The notes beneath the pieces are model-generated. The model saw only the letters and a list, made by a program, of their open reading frames with translations, was not told where the DNA came from and made no database searches. A stretch of 64,000 nucleotides of DNA, taken from the NCBI GenBank assembly GCA_015680685.1, contig MNCI01007874.1:1-64000 (forward strand), written 5' to 3'. Source of the DNA: Gnetum montanum (Eukaryota; Streptophyta; Gnetopsida; Gnetales; Gnetaceae). A program made the translations under genes and the position numbers. Below, in pieces: positions 14,301-26,440 of this stretch; positions within the stretch are counted from its first letter, which is position 1; every line of letters starts with the position of its first letter.

Positions 14301-15219
14301 GTAATCAGATCTAGAGATGTAACCTTTAGAGAAGATTTTTTCTTTTACCCCAAGTAGGTTAAGGTTAAGTTGGGAAAAATTATAATCTAGATGTTCCATA
14401 GAATGAGTAGACAAGATGTCCTTATGATAGTGATGATGGTCAGCAACATGAAACTACTGATGAGGGAAATACACTAGTTTTACAATGTGCATTAGGTGAT
14501 AATGAACATGACTAGCAAGGAGAACATATAATAGACAGTGAAGTATTTGTTGAAACCAAAGATAATTAGTTTTCAAACAACACTTCTTTACATCGAGTCA
14601 TGAGTTCTGCATGGGTAACAAAGCCACCCATTAGGTATTCTCCTTATTTGAATTATGCATTTTTTATTGGTTGTAGAGAATTAACAACTTCTACAAAAGC
14701 TAAAGAATCTCCAGACATAGACAAATGGGGTGTGTCTATGAAAGAAGAATGATGATCCTTAAAGAAACAACATACATGGGATTTAGTGCATTTTCCTATA
14801 GGAAGGAAACCTTTAAGTAATTGTTGGGTATATATATGGAAGAGTGATTCAAATGATGATAAAACATACAAGGCAAGATTGATGCTAAAAGGGTGTGTAC
14901 AAAATCTTGGTATTGATTTTACAAAATTTTTTCACTAGTTGTTAATCATTCTTCAATTAGAATTATTTTATCCTTGGTTGCTTATTTTGATTTGGAATTA
15001 AAGTAGTTATTGCATGTTGATCTTGAGGAAGAGATATACATGCAGCAACTTGAAGGATTTATAGATGAAAAAATACCTAAATTTGATGGATAAGTTAAAC
15101 AAGAGTTTTTAGGGCTTAAACCAAGCTTCTAGATAGTGTTATAAGATGTTTGATGGATTTATGGAGCTGAAATATATTAGAAGCAATTTCGACCACTATG
15201 TTTAATTTTCAGGTAGTGT

Positions 15220-15996
15220 GTGTTAGAGTTTTGTTTTATGTCAATTAACAACTATAATATACCCAAGGATTTTGTGGTTAGGAACTTAACTCAATAATCA
15301 TTGAACATAATCATTTCATAACAATTCTTATCACTTGAAAATGTTTAAGAACATCACTGATTATGAATAATAGATTACTTGTTGCTGGACTTATGATGGA
15401 GACTGTAGTCATCGTTGGTCAATTTTTTAATGTACAAACTTTTCATATGACTTAGCTACACTTCCTTGTAGCTACTTTACTCTAATGAAGCCTCTTAGGT
15501 GATCTTCTCTTTTGATTTAAGAAACTAGATGAGGCTTATAGTTGGCTCAAACTACGATCTTTGGTTCTTCTTTAGGACACTAGATCTTGGACTCACTTCA
15601 AAGTTTTACCTAATTGACACCTTCACTTCTTTGGAAAAGCATGCTTGATGACTCCTTTAACTATTCAGTTACGAAATTTATCATAAGTTATGATATTGAT
15701 CACTGTAACTTATTGATCTTCTTTCCTTACAATATTCAATAAAGTTATCAACTCACAGTTCTTTTTCTTATTCCTCTCCTTATTTCTAACTTGTACTCTT
15801 CTTTCTTTTTTTGTTGTCCACTTATTCATATCTTAACTTAAGTAAGCACTTGATATGTACTATAAGTAAGGACTCATCATTAGTTAAGAGTCATGACTTT
15901 ACAAATAGTTGTAAATTACTCTAGATGGTTATGACCTTCCATTTTGCAGTTATGAAACTAATGATTATGCACTTAAGATTTGCTTAAGGTCTAACA
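15220..15996. mobile_element. Solo LTR inserted in the copia reverse transcriptase
   Basis: A 777-bp segment begins TGTTAGA and ends TCTAACA, a perfect 7-bp terminal inverted repeat of LTR type. It is flanked by GTGTG at 15215-15219 and again at 15997-16001. Removing the segment plus one GTGTG joins the copia codons for FSGSV directly to KGRFFILLVYADD, so the insertion point is exact. There is no internal region, so it is either a solo LTR left by recombination or a small unrecognised LTR-type element. Confidence 0.85.
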
Positions 15997-16406
15997 GTGT
16001 GAAAGGTAGGTTTTTCATTTTGTTGGTTTATGCTGATGATGTGCTTATTATTGGTGTGATGACATAATATAGATAAAATGGGTAAAATTAGAGATGGAAA
16101 AAATATTTGCAATGAAATGCTTGGGATTAACAACAAAAATTCTTGGTGTGAAAATCACAAGAGATAGACAAGGAAAGTTGTGGTTAAGTCAGGCAGAATA
16201 TATTTTCAAAGTGTTAGATAGGTTTATTTTGTCTAATGCAAATGCGGTTAGTACCTCTTGTCCCCTTCATTTCTAGTTAAGCAAAAATGATTGTCCATAA
16301 ACTTCAATAGAAAATGCACAAGTAGAAACTGTACCATATAACTCTTAAGTTAGTTTGATGATGTATGCTATGATTTGCAATAGGCCTAATTTGGGTGATG
16401 TTTTTA

Positions 16407-16676
16407 GGGCTTGTTTGGTTGCTTGATTCTTTGGGTACTTTTTCTGCAGATTCTAGCCATTTTATCTAAAAATTTTTTTGGTTTTCATTGGATCGGTGGA
16501 GTTTTACCCAGATACATCTTTAGATTTGTGGTGGGCCTAACATTTCAATTTTTTTTATTTTTATTTTATTTTAATTGGATTTCACCTTATGAGGCGTAAT
16601 TTGGTAGGATTCATGGATATGTAAACTTGACATCTCTAGATTCAATATCCACAAATCCACATAGCCAAACAGGGCC
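16407..16676. mobile_element. Tourist/PIF-Harbinger-like MITE inserted in the copia element
   Basis: A 270-bp non-coding insert starts GGGCTTGTTTGG and ends CCAAACAGGGCC, an imperfect terminal inverted repeat of about 14 bp in the style of Tourist MITEs. It is flanked by TTA (16404-16406) and ATA (16677-16679), a 3-bp target duplication with one change. Removing it rejoins the copia codons RPNLGDVF to SVVNRFMSN, which are contiguous in the family. Confidence 0.75.
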
Positions 16677-17630
16677 ATAGTGTTGTAAATAGATTCATGA
16701 GTAATCTAGGTTGGACACATTGGAATGTAGGGAAATGGATTTTGTGATATTTAAAGAGAGCTCAATCTTACAAGCTATAGTTTGGAGGAAAATATTTATA
16801 GATTATAGGTTTTTTTTTTGTATGCAAATTTTGTTGTTTCTTTGGACCTTAGTTAGTCTACTATAGGCTATGCATTTATCTTTGGTGGAAGTGTTAGTGG
16901 TTGTCAATGTTACAATCATTAGTTACTTTATCTACCACAAAGGCTGAATATGTAGCATTAGCTAAATTTTTTAAAGAAATGTTGTGAATTTGTAGTTTTC
17001 CTACCCTTTTAGGCATCATTAAAGAAATGTTTTATGAGCTGTCTTACAATAGGCAAAGTGCAATCTTTCTGGCCAAAATCCAGTTTATCATGAAAGGACA
17101 AAACACATAAATATAAAGTATCATTTTATTAGAGATATCACTAATAGTGTTATGTTTCATTTTATTCTTTTTTTTTTTATTTATAAATTTTATAAGTTTA
17201 CAATTAGATTGTCAATTTATGAAAATTTTCAAAAAATTACTTGATATCTTGCTTTGATTTCTAGTAATGGTTTGAATTATTTAACAAGATTTAAGTTGGA
17301 GATTGTAGTTCATAAGCAATTTCATTTTTTCAAAAAGTTTTGCAAATTCAAAATTTGGGCATTTGGAAGTGTGTATAATACAAAATCATTTTTGATTAGT
17401 TGTATTGCTAATTTTAAAATTTCTCAGCTATAAAACCTATGATTTCCCTTTTATTGTACATTGTTTACCTGAATAGTTTCTGTGGCTAGGATACTCCATA
17501 TTACATTTTATACCCTTTTATTATGTCCTTAGGCAAAGGGTCTTGGCTATGCAATCAACCAAGAAGAAGAGCTCAAAGTCATAATTGAAATCAGTGAAGC
17601 AACAAGGGTTGTTCTGGATCCTGTTTACAG

Positions 17631-19248
17631 GTATGTATAGACATCTAAATAAATTTCTATATTATAGATGTATTCTCTAATTAGCAACCATGACCATAAT
17701 TTGGAATGACAGCAAGGTGGTTGCAACTGGTTGTCGGTTCAAGTCACACTTAAAGCATCATTATATTCTTTTATAATTCTTCTAGTGTGCCTAGTCTATA
17801 TGTATTGGGTTGTACTACCTATAGTCATATTATTTTAGTTTTGACACCCCAACCTTTGTTTCTTAGGTTGTAAGACCCTAAGACCCTTCTTGGTGGAATG
17901 AACATTGAGCCTCTAGTTGATGATCCTTTTTAGATATACTCTATAATTGTTATTTTATGTTTATATATGTGTGACTGGATGCACTTTTCTTGGAGAATTC
18001 ACTAACTGTATTCTAGATATTAAAGTTAATCCTTAAATATGTAACATAAATGTACTGGAATATCAGTGCAACATTTCCAATGCAAATTAACTAATGGGTT
18101 TCTTAGTTAGTTATATAGGAACTATACAGGACATGATAAATGTATGAGAAATTCTAGAATAATGGAAATGAAACTAGAGGCTATTATTATTTTTATGGGA
18201 CACTGCAAAAAAATTTAGGATCTCATTGTTGTGGTCATCCTAGTCTTGTCCCCAAAAATATGGTTATATGAGTTTTCTTTCACCATTGCAACAAAACTCT
18301 ATGAATCTGTTGAACAAAATTTAGTTTGAACTACTTCATCACCCTAATTTTCATAATTGGAGTATGTAACTTACAATACAAAATTAAAGTTATCAAAATC
18401 AACACAATTTTACAAGACATGTTTTCGGTATGGCATTACCACAAGATACAAAATACTAACTAACCTTTTTTCCATAATCATATCTATTGACTAATCAATA
18501 CAACTTGTTTTTACTTACTATATTAGTACAGTGTTGCATATATTATCAAAAAATGATGGCCATGAATTTTCCTAGAAATATCAATTTTGAAAGAAGTTAC
18601 TTTTACCTTTGGAATTCACATTTTTTATAATGATGTATGTGTTTGGGATACTATTTTCTTTAGAAGCTAATTAGAAGCTAAAAGAGTAACAATAATAGTA
18701 AGGAAATTTGGAAGTTAGAACATTTAAGTGATTATTGTGAAAGTCACATGTTTGATCCTAAGGTTATGATGAAACATGTGCTAGCTATGAGCATAGTAAA
18801 AATATATGTTCAACATATGGTAGATATTATTCTCCACCTACCTTAACATGTTAGCCCATATTATTGGGATAAAAAGGCATCATGAAGGTGATAACGCAAA
18901 TGCAGATGAATAAGTACAACTTGAATGATTTTACCACAAGGAACAAGTTAGAATATTTCATTTATACCTATTTATTTTAATTTTGGAAATTAAGGTAAAC
19001 TATAAATTATTGCTCTTATAGTTTTTAATTTTGGTTGCATTGAAAATGTCTCCCTTCTATTTAGAAAACTAGTTAACATTTATTTATAAAATGTGAAGTT
19101 TTCTATATTTGTACTAATCTTTTAATTTTTTTAAAAAGGAATTATATTACTCTTAGTGAAAATTCTTCAGCTATCATTTCAAACTTGTGATTGTTTGTCT
19201 TGCTTCACATAACTGACATCCTTCTTCCTCCTTTTGAATCCCCTCTAG
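17631..19248 (+). other. Pseudogene intron 9
   Basis: GTATGT at 17631 to CTCTAG ending at 19248; it splits the serine codon of PVYSGKA, as expected for phase 2. AT-rich, with no recognisable element. Confidence 0.6.
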
Positions 19249-19453
19249 TGGAAAAGCAATGTATCAAATGTTGAGTGATATGAAGGAAACTCCATCGCAA
19301 TGGAAGGGACGAAGAGTTATCTTTGTTCACATAGGTGGCCTATTTGGAATTTTTGACAAGGAGAAATAGTTATAGCCTTTGATATGGAAATGTGAAAGAA
19401 TGAAAATAGTTGATTTTGTTTTGCAAGAGAAAGAAATTGGGAAAATGTTTTAG

Positions 19454-20594
19454 GTGCCCCTAGAATGCATCTTGTTATTCAGATTCTAGGTGGAGAAATA
19501 ATATTAACCATAGATATAAATAAAATTATGGAAAGAGGCTGGGTAATCTTTAAGAATATAGATCCTGATTGAGGAATTAACGTTGTGAGACTTTATGAAT
19601 ATTTTTATTTATGTTCATATCAGTCTTGGTGGTGGAGGATCTTTTTCAAAATGTTGTAGCATCTTGTTATGCAAGATGTGTTATGAAAAAGCCCTGATTA
19701 AAGGCTTTTGAAGTCAACCAGGGCTTTATTGGTAATTACAATAGTTTGTCAACCCATGATTAAGACACTAAGTTCACCACTTGAATGAGATTTTTTTTGA
19801 ATGCTAGGACATCTCAAAGTTTCCTCTTTACATTGTTCAGTACTTGATTTTCAAAAAATTAAATAAACATTTTTCAAATGAAGTGTATCAATTAACTTGC
19901 TAGTATCCAAATGAGTAGTGTACTTTCAAAAGGTCATGATAAGTGATTTGTTTTTAAAATTTTAATGACTACTGTGCATGATTTAAATTGTTGAGTATTT
20001 TATTTTTAAAATGAAAAAGTTAACATGTCTTGAATGAAGGGTATTAATTAACTTTCTAATAATTGTGGGAGAATTGTATTCTCGAACCATAATGGAATCT
20101 AATATTTTTTTATTTTTGAAATAAAATAACTACCCTGATACTATATGATTATCTACCTAATAGTGAGTCATTTATTGTCTACCTAATATTGAGTTAAGTC
20201 TTTTTTTCATCTATAGATATAGATAACAAATACAAGTGATTTTTTGGGAGTGTATCTTAATTTTCCAGAACATATTATTCTATTTTTCTCAATTGATTCA
20301 TATACCTATGTTCAATTAGTGTTGTTTAGAAGGCATTGCTTCAAAATGAACAACATCACTTTGTTTACTTTACAAGATGTATAATTTTGGAGATATGTAT
20401 ATGGAAGAAGTAAATTTTACTTGAAAATATTTACTAGGTGGGATGTTAGGAGTGTGTGATGTTTTGTGTTGGGTATATAGTATAGAGTGTATATATGAAA
20501 ACTGAGATTTTGTAGAATTTAAATAAAACATAATGAGGTTTTAGAATTCCCTTAAAATTGAAGTTATGACTTGTACATTTAGAGATCATGTATA
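19454..20594. other. AT-rich intergenic region
   Basis: Sequence between the pseudogene stop and the target duplication of element A. No open frame or repeat boundary is visible. Confidence 0.5.
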
Positions 20595-20599
20595 CTAAG

Positions 20600-21498
20600 T
20601 GATAAGTAGCAAGGTACCCCTACCCTCAACCATACGAATATGAGCATGTGNTAGCAAGGTACCCCTACCCTCAACCATACGAATATGAGCATGTGTGTGC
20701 AATCTGGTTGAACTCTGTGGATAGACTAGTTGTGGCACTTAGACAATTATACATTGATCATAGTTCATTGTCTTCCCACCTAGACTAGTATTTGCTTTGT
20801 CACATATGGTTTAGTCCAAAGTGAGGTGTATGATGTGATTTTTAATACTATGCTACTCTGAAAGATAATGCAAAATAACTTGATTAAGCTAATAAGAAAT
20901 AGGAAATAAAATCTAAGCTGGCCTAAGTGCGATGAGCATCTGTCCTTATTCATCTGTAAACATCTTGGACTTTGTGTACTACTTCTGGGATTACCAAGCA
21001 CACATTACTCGAAGCACTACTTGATATGTTACTAGGTTACCACGTAGTTACACTTAAATGTTCATGATCAAGATGTACTCATTCCGCGTTAACAATAGGA
21101 GGTGTAAATGACAATAAAGGAAATGTTAAATAAGAAAACAACAATAAATAATTAACAATAAAAATAAATAAAAGCTAAGTGAATGCTTCAATGATGGAGT
21201 AATCTTGATCTTTATTGCCAATCATGTGCACATTCAAGTATGTCACACTCGAACAAAGGTTCCATATAATTACAAGCATCATACTATGGGCATGCACTTG
21301 GGAAAGAACTAAAAACCAACAAAAAGACTCAAGACTTCTAATGACTAATTGTTTAAATCCTCTAATGAATCTTCCTCATGTTCTTGAGTGCTATGCTTAT
21401 AGGCTAACACAGGAATCATGATATCCTATCCAGGCCACAATATTGTGTACCTGATATCATGTATCCAGTATCAAGGCTTAACAAACCATGATTCATCA
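20600..21498 (-). repeat. Element A 3' LTR
   Basis: Matches 28920-29783 along its length. On the minus strand it starts TGATGAATC and ends with the decayed terminus CTTATCA. It includes a 44-bp assembly duplication around the N at 20651, which explains most of its extra length. It keeps two GATATC copies near 21420-21460. Confidence 0.88.
20607..20695. other. Assembly join: 44-bp duplicate around a single N
   Basis: 20607-20650 and 20652-20695 are identical, separated by one N at 20651. The other LTR of the same element has this stretch once. It is most simply two overlapping contig ends joined without merging. Confidence 0.85.
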
Positions 21499-21509
21499 TA
21501 CCCCCACAA
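21499..21509 (-). other. Element A polypurine tract
   Basis: Minus strand reads TTGTGGGGGTA immediately before the TGATGAATC start of the 3' LTR. The matching tract in B is TGGGGGTA at 49401-49408. Confidence 0.75.
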
Positions 21510-21679
21510 TTGAATAAAAACTCATCCTTGAGTCAAACAAAATAAGGAACATGTTCATTTTGATTACACAATGGATAGGTATGGGATTATGAACTAACTA
21601 TGGATTATTTCATGTTGTAGTGTGGGATTAGACAAAACAAATTTGGGACACCAACACAAAACATAAATTTGTTCAGAAT

Positions 21680-24475
21680 TCATGTGGTTCCTGGTGGTAG
21701 TGGTTCCTCCATGGGCTTCTTCCCTTTATCTTATGCTCTAGGCATCTGAAATGGATACTTCTAAAGAAGTGTCTCAAGTTTTTCCTCTTCTATATGGGGA
21801 TCATGTGTTGTCTATGCTGATTTTTCAATGTTTGATAGAGTTAGCACCTTCCATGGACATGGCAGTTGCAGAAACATTTGATAGGCTTTGACATACCATG
21901 CCACAAACAACTGTCATTCCTCCTCGTAGGCTCTAGCTTTGTCTTTGAATTCCTAATAATATGTAAGCCGTCAAGCCAACTTTGCTACTACATCCTTTTG
22001 GCCTTTGTAGCTAGCTTTTACCATCTCTATTTCAAAGTTTTCTACCTCTACTCTCTGTAATGTCTTCTTGTGTTTAGCAAACTTTGTCTCATATTTGGCA
22101 TAGGTAGCAGCTACCTATTTCTCTAGCTTGGTTCTTGGGTGCCTTGTTGTTAACATGGCCAAGTTGGCATACCATAGATTTTCTAACTCCATGTATTCTA
22201 TGAGATCTTGGATTTGCAAGTCCTGACTCTTTAATTCTTCTTGGTGGGAAAAGGGATAAGTTTCTAGTATGGCTTGCCAGTTAGTGTGTTGAGCACTGAA
22301 AGAGTTAATGTGGTCTTTAGACATATAGATTTCTTTTTCGATAATCTCCTTATACATCCCCATTGGATCCTCTAAATTTTTTTTCAATTTTTTATGTCGC
22401 ATAGCCTCATTTTGCCACGTGCTTATTTTAATGACCATCTTCTGCCAGATGGCATGTACCTCCTTCATTGAGAGGGTTTTGTTCTCTCTAGCTAAGTGAC
22501 TTATGTCTTTGTTGACACGTATTAGTTGTTCTTGCATCTACTACAAACTTTTCTCAAGAACATTCTTCTATTTTTCAACTATCGTCAACCGAAGATTTTC
22601 AGTAGCAAGGAGTTTATTCTCTTCTTGTGAGGCCTTGAGTGATTTTGCATGTGCATATATCTGAGCTTGTGCTTTTGAAGCATCCTAATTAGCTCTCTCC
22701 TTTTCCATTACTACCCTTTTATTTTCCACTAATAATTTAGTTAGCTATTCTATCCTAAATGACTCTAGCTAATCAGTTGGAACAAGTTGGGATGGATCTT
22801 GCTGTTCAGCTTATAGGGTAACAAACTTTTCTTATAGTCTCCTTAACTTATCTTCTACATGTTCAGCCCTAACCTTAGCCATGACTAACTTTTCCTTAGT
22901 GGAAATGAGGTATGATTGTGTTGTTGTGACATCCTAGGGGATGTCAAACAAAGACGTCATTACTTGTCCTATCTGCAGCAAGTGATCTAGAGCATCCTCA
23001 TGTTCCGCAGGAGTCATTGAGGTGCCGACCAAAACTTGAGCATCACATGCTTCTGTAAAATCTACCAATGGCACAATAGGGACGTTAAATGATTCTTTGA
23101 TGTGGTCCATAACCACGTCAACTACTCCAGCTACATCCTAGTGTTCCATGACCACCACTGTGGCACCTTCACCAGTTTCCAATTGTACTTGGAATGATGC
23201 AGAATTTCTAGAAATCTATTGTGACTAATGTGATTCCCCTTCTCTTGTTTGAATTGAGAGCTCATCCCTTGTAGGATCGATTGATATGGTGGACTTTACA
23301 ACATCATCAATAACCTTGAAGAGATTGGCCTCATCTCAACTTCCTCAATTGACCATTTTTGCGATGGCCCTAAGATGGCTATTTGACAGTCAATAATTTT
23401 GTGGTGGTGGTGGCAATTTTTGGTCTTGCTAGTCTGTGGGCTATGTGTTGGGCCTGGCTTCTTGTTGGTGGCTAAGCCTTGTGTCTGGAAGTTGGCTAGC
23501 TGTTTGAGGTGTAATGGGCCCAACCATCTATTCTTGTTCAATCTCCAGTGTCTCACTAACATCTTTTCTTGGTGCTAGTGGCTTCAGTAATTCGGCATAT
23601 GAAGTATTTTGAGCTTTTCTAAGGATGTCATTAGTGTACCCAAAATTCTAGCACACCAGCACAGCTTCCTAATTATACATGGAAATGGCAATGCAAACTT
23701 TTCTAATTTTTTTTCTTCAAATCACCTTAATATTTCTATTAAATATGAATGGGGCAAATTGACATCAACCTTGCCCATCAAAATTGCACTTCCTTTGGCC
23801 ACATAGGTGGAAATCCTATTTAACCCCTTCATTGGGAAAATGTGATAGGTGCTAATTTTGAAGTAAATTCTCTCTTCAAGGGTTAGTTCTCCATCTGTTT
23901 TGTCTTCTTTACCATACACCCTTTTTAGCCATACTTTTCTTACATCTACATCGGAGCGAGTAGACAGATAAGCAAATTTAGGCCCTGTATTCGGAAGATT
24001 TAGAACTTCTACAATGGCCTTTGTGGAGAAATCAATTGAAATTCCACCAATGTCAATGGTGGTGCCTTCCTCTTTATTATGCCAAAATTGATAGGTCTCC
24101 CCCAATACCATTCTTCACTCTTTGAGAAGACAAGCCATAGTGGAGATCCCTTGAGTTGATCCTTGACTAGTTTGGGCGCAAATTCGTAAAAGGCCAAAAA
24201 TTAAGTTCCACAATCACTATAGCAGATGTGGACCTTTCCCAAATGGCTTGAACGCATTCCAAGGACAACATAAGATGTTGTCCTTATTTATGTGCCTTAC
24301 TCTCTCCACCTTCTACTTGACCAAATTATGTAATAACAAGGGTTTCTTGATGGATGCTAAATGATTGTGCCTCATGTTCTACATGTTCTGCAAGAGTTCC
24401 TTGGCCTCTGCCCCTTCTCAAATGTTTAGATGCACCTTGAGAAGGTCCTTCCTTTTGTCCTCGTTTAGGGGCCAT
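21680..24475 (-). pseudogene. Element A ORF2, broken; unknown protein with a long coiled-coil C-terminal part
   Basis: The start is an ATG at 24475-24473 giving MAPKRGQKEGPSQGASK, a basic N-terminus. A conserved globular part follows (24.25-23.72 kb) with ETYQFWHN, IGGISIDFSTKAI, EVLNLPNTGP, LTLEERIYFKISTYHIFP and KGSAILMGKVDVNLPHSYL. From about 23.2 kb it becomes charged and helical, rich in Glu, Lys, Gln and Leu, with LQIQDLIEYMELENL near 22.2 kb. It ends EEPLPPGTT-stop at 21680-21682. The length, about 930 codons, matches B (54425-57191). The globular part recalls proteins labelled 'putative plant transposon protein', but that is resemblance only. Stops and small indels break it. Confidence 0.7.
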
Positions 24476-24994
24476 CTATAATCACATCAAGATCAATTGT
24501 TAGTAAGGTTATTTAACAAATTTTAATTATTTTATAGCTTACTCATTACCTTTAATAAATGTTAAATTTTTTTCTTAGTGTGATTTCAGAGTTAGAAATT
24601 TTTCAAGGAAATTCCCCTAAAATTTTTAATGTCAGGCCTGATTTGCTCAGGTAACTCCAATAATAATTTAAATGATTTGGGCGAAGGAAGAAAATTAGTT
24701 TGACATGAGTTTTTAACATTTCTCAATAGTACTTACCCCTATGATATCCTTCGGGTGATAGCAAATTTTGAAAAAGTTATGCGCAAATTCTACCATACCC
24801 CTCCCCCTTGTCTAAGTTAAATAATCTGGGTTTAATTAGGTTTGATTAGAAAAGAAATTAGAGCATTAATGAGTGAAATATTGACAATTTAATGTTATAC
24901 TCTCAAAGCACTAAAAATCGTGGAAGAAAATTTTTAACAACTCCCCCTATATCAACTGTTGAAAATGACTTTTGAGCATGCAAAGGTTGAAGGC

Positions 24995-25075
24995 CCCTGA
25001 TATATATAGGTTTTGTGGATGTGATATCATGTACATGGTAGCATGTACCTAATATCACGTTGGACCTGATATCAC
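24995..25075 (-). promoter_or_regulatory. Element A internal promoter-like cluster upstream of ORF2
   Basis: On the minus strand GATATC cores at 25068-25073 and 25023-25028, with a decayed one at 25051-25056, precede a TATATATA box at about 25001-25008. ORF2 begins about 520 bp downstream. The same arrangement occurs in B at 53865-53951 and in the LTR U3 regions. Confidence 0.6.
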
Positions 25076-26440
25076 GTCCTATCCAAAATAGGGTACTTAG
25101 TAAAATTAATGATTTTTTGAGTTTTTATGGCCCAAAATGAAGGATTTGAGGTAGATTTGCAAGGTCTTGGATAATGTCAGGTGGAAATTAAGGCACCAAA
25201 ATTGTAATGAAGTGGAGTTATACAATGAAGTTCTTTGAAAAGGGTGAGGAAAAAGGACATGTAGTGGCTCTAAGGCATGTTTGGTTGAAATAATGAAAAA
25301 GGAAAGAATAGATTTGACAATGTAATACTCAGAGGGTATAAAATGATGTGGTGGTGTGCAACAAGTACAAATTACAAAAGTCACGAAAGTGGATCCTCCC
25401 CAAAACAGGTTCCAACCTATCATGCCCTTGCGTAACCACGTCTTAAAATGTCCGTAGGCACTAGAAGGGTTGAATACAATCCACACTTGTGCAACAAAAC
25501 ACACACATGTTAAATACCATCGCGATGAGGTATGAATTCTATGCCATACAAGACACAAGTTAGAAGTACTTGGATGGTAACATGAGACAAATGGTAGAAG
25601 GGATTGTAGAGATCAGGATGTGAGGTAACTTACCATGGGTACAATGAATCCTAAGTGTTGTGTGTAATTAAAGTACTATTAGCCTTTCGCTCCAAGATTA
25701 AAACCAAGTCCATACCTCTGATCAGTGACATCGCATTATTTCATCCCAATGATAGACAACCATAAGAGCATCATGACAGCAAGGTGTACGATCACTTGGC
25801 ATTTTGCACAAGGGAAGAGTGATTTAGATTTTTCTATGGCATGTTTTTCTTGGGCTTTTCCTCTTTCTTTTTATTTTCTTCTTTTGGCCATCTTGGCACA
25901 TTGTCTTTTCCAAACGTGATCCAGAGAATCTACCAACCTTTAGGCATGGATGCATGTATTTCCAATGGGATCCCCTAGAATAGCATTGAGTTCCTTTATT
26001 GAGTGCCTTTATCACAACTCTTACTTCCATTTTTCATTAGATCTACAAGGATCTTAGTACAACCAAGTTGCATGATAGCACATTCAGATGTCACCAAAGA
26101 GAATTCACAAGTCCCCTTGATGTCACACCCTTACCAGTTGCTCCTTGTCTATCACCCTTCGTTTGGGCATAATGAGTACAAAGTTAATTTAAGTTTTAAT
26201 GATAACAAGAATATCATCGTGATCGGAGTAGAACCTCTTATTAATAGAATGGGTGGGTGGATGTTGTGGGCTCACTGTCCAAATAATTAGTCACTTATGA
26301 CTCAATAGCATAGAACAACACCTCAACTAACAAGTCACATGAGTATTTGATTCATAGATGAGATTACCCTTAAAAAGATAAAACAAAAAATTAAAAAATG
26401 AAGAATTAGAAAACAAAAAATTGTAAGATAAAAAAATAGG
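25076..26440 (-). other. Element A conserved spacer between gag and the internal promoter
   Basis: Homologous to 52.4-53.86 kb (B), 62.9-64.0 kb (C) and 43.2-44.3 kb (D). A 150-codon minus-strand frame at 25106-25558 is closed by stops and indels in B and C, so I do not call it a gene. Next to the gag end (26345-26440) the minus strand is T-rich with repeated CTTTTTG-like runs, and AATCAA stands where B and C have AATAAA. Confidence 0.65.

Larger units (their letters stand above)
11930..17180 (+). mobile_element. Degenerate Ty1/copia retrotransposon, interrupted by two younger insertions
   Basis: Domains appear in copia order on the plus strand: gag-like text near 12640-12760 (KMKDGAS, IHLDEMDSLFV); a zinc knuckle near 12985-13020 (FCKKKGHLKRDCYA); an integrase zinc region near 13530 (LCHRCLGHIG) and core near 13740-13860 (YFITFFDDYRYKIWIYPNKS); reverse transcriptase 14650-15210 (TWDLVHFPIGRK, YKARLMLKG) continuing after an insertion at 16001 (FFILLVYADDVLIIG) and near 16130-16230 (KILGVKITRD, LWLSQAEYIFKVLDRF); RNase H near 16915-17130 (LSTTKAEYVALAKF, SAIFLAK). 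Integrase before reverse transcriptase defines Ty1/copia. Stops and indels are dense. The left end, 11930-12130, looks like an LTR (TATATATG near 12060), but I could not pair it with a 3' LTR, so both outer limits are approximate. Confidence 0.8.
10738..17532 (+). other. Pseudogene intron 8, 6.8 kb, filled by nested elements
   Basis: Starts with GTAAGT at 10738 and ends CCTTAG at 17532, joining an exon ending IEN to one starting AKGLGYA. It contains a LINE fragment, a Ty1/copia element, a solo LTR and a MITE, listed separately. These account for most of its length. Confidence 0.75.
4907..19453 (+). pseudogene. D-cysteine desulfhydrase (ACC deaminase-like, PLP-dependent) pseudogene, ten exons
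   Basis: The intact plant enzyme is a fold-type II PLP enzyme that cleaves D-cysteine to pyruvate, H2S and ammonia. Exons read: 4907-5023 (VPPSWANHL), 5985-6051 (LPTPIHRW), 6210-6403 ([11 protein letters not shown], with the PLP lysine at 6246-6248, and [12 protein letters not shown]), 6600-6710 (DPGLAGNLLIERMVGAN), 8935-9026 (IPIGGSNSLGTW), 10270-10365 (GYIEAVKEIEQ), 10472-10529 (SGGAIVGLALGS), 10624-10737 (VHAFVVCD, DYFY), 17533-17630 (VVLDPVY), 19249-19453 (SGKAMYQM, WKGRRVIFVHIGG, ending GKMF-stop). Most introns keep GT..AG. Damage: an extra base at about 6018-6021; a lost GT donor after 6051 (a GT one base earlier would restore frame but garble the exon); one base short at the exon 3/4 and exon 7/8 junctions; stops TGA 8977, TAA 10304, TGA 10714, TAG 19367 and TAG 19373; catalytic Ser to Asn at 6327. 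An open frame from 4697 upstream of the chosen ATG could be a transit peptide. Being intron-bearing, it is not a processed copy. Confidence 0.9.

Noticed and set aside
25106-25558. 150-codon minus-strand open frame in the element A spacer
   Set aside because: The homologous spacer in B and C has stops and indels in this frame, and differences are not concentrated at third positions.
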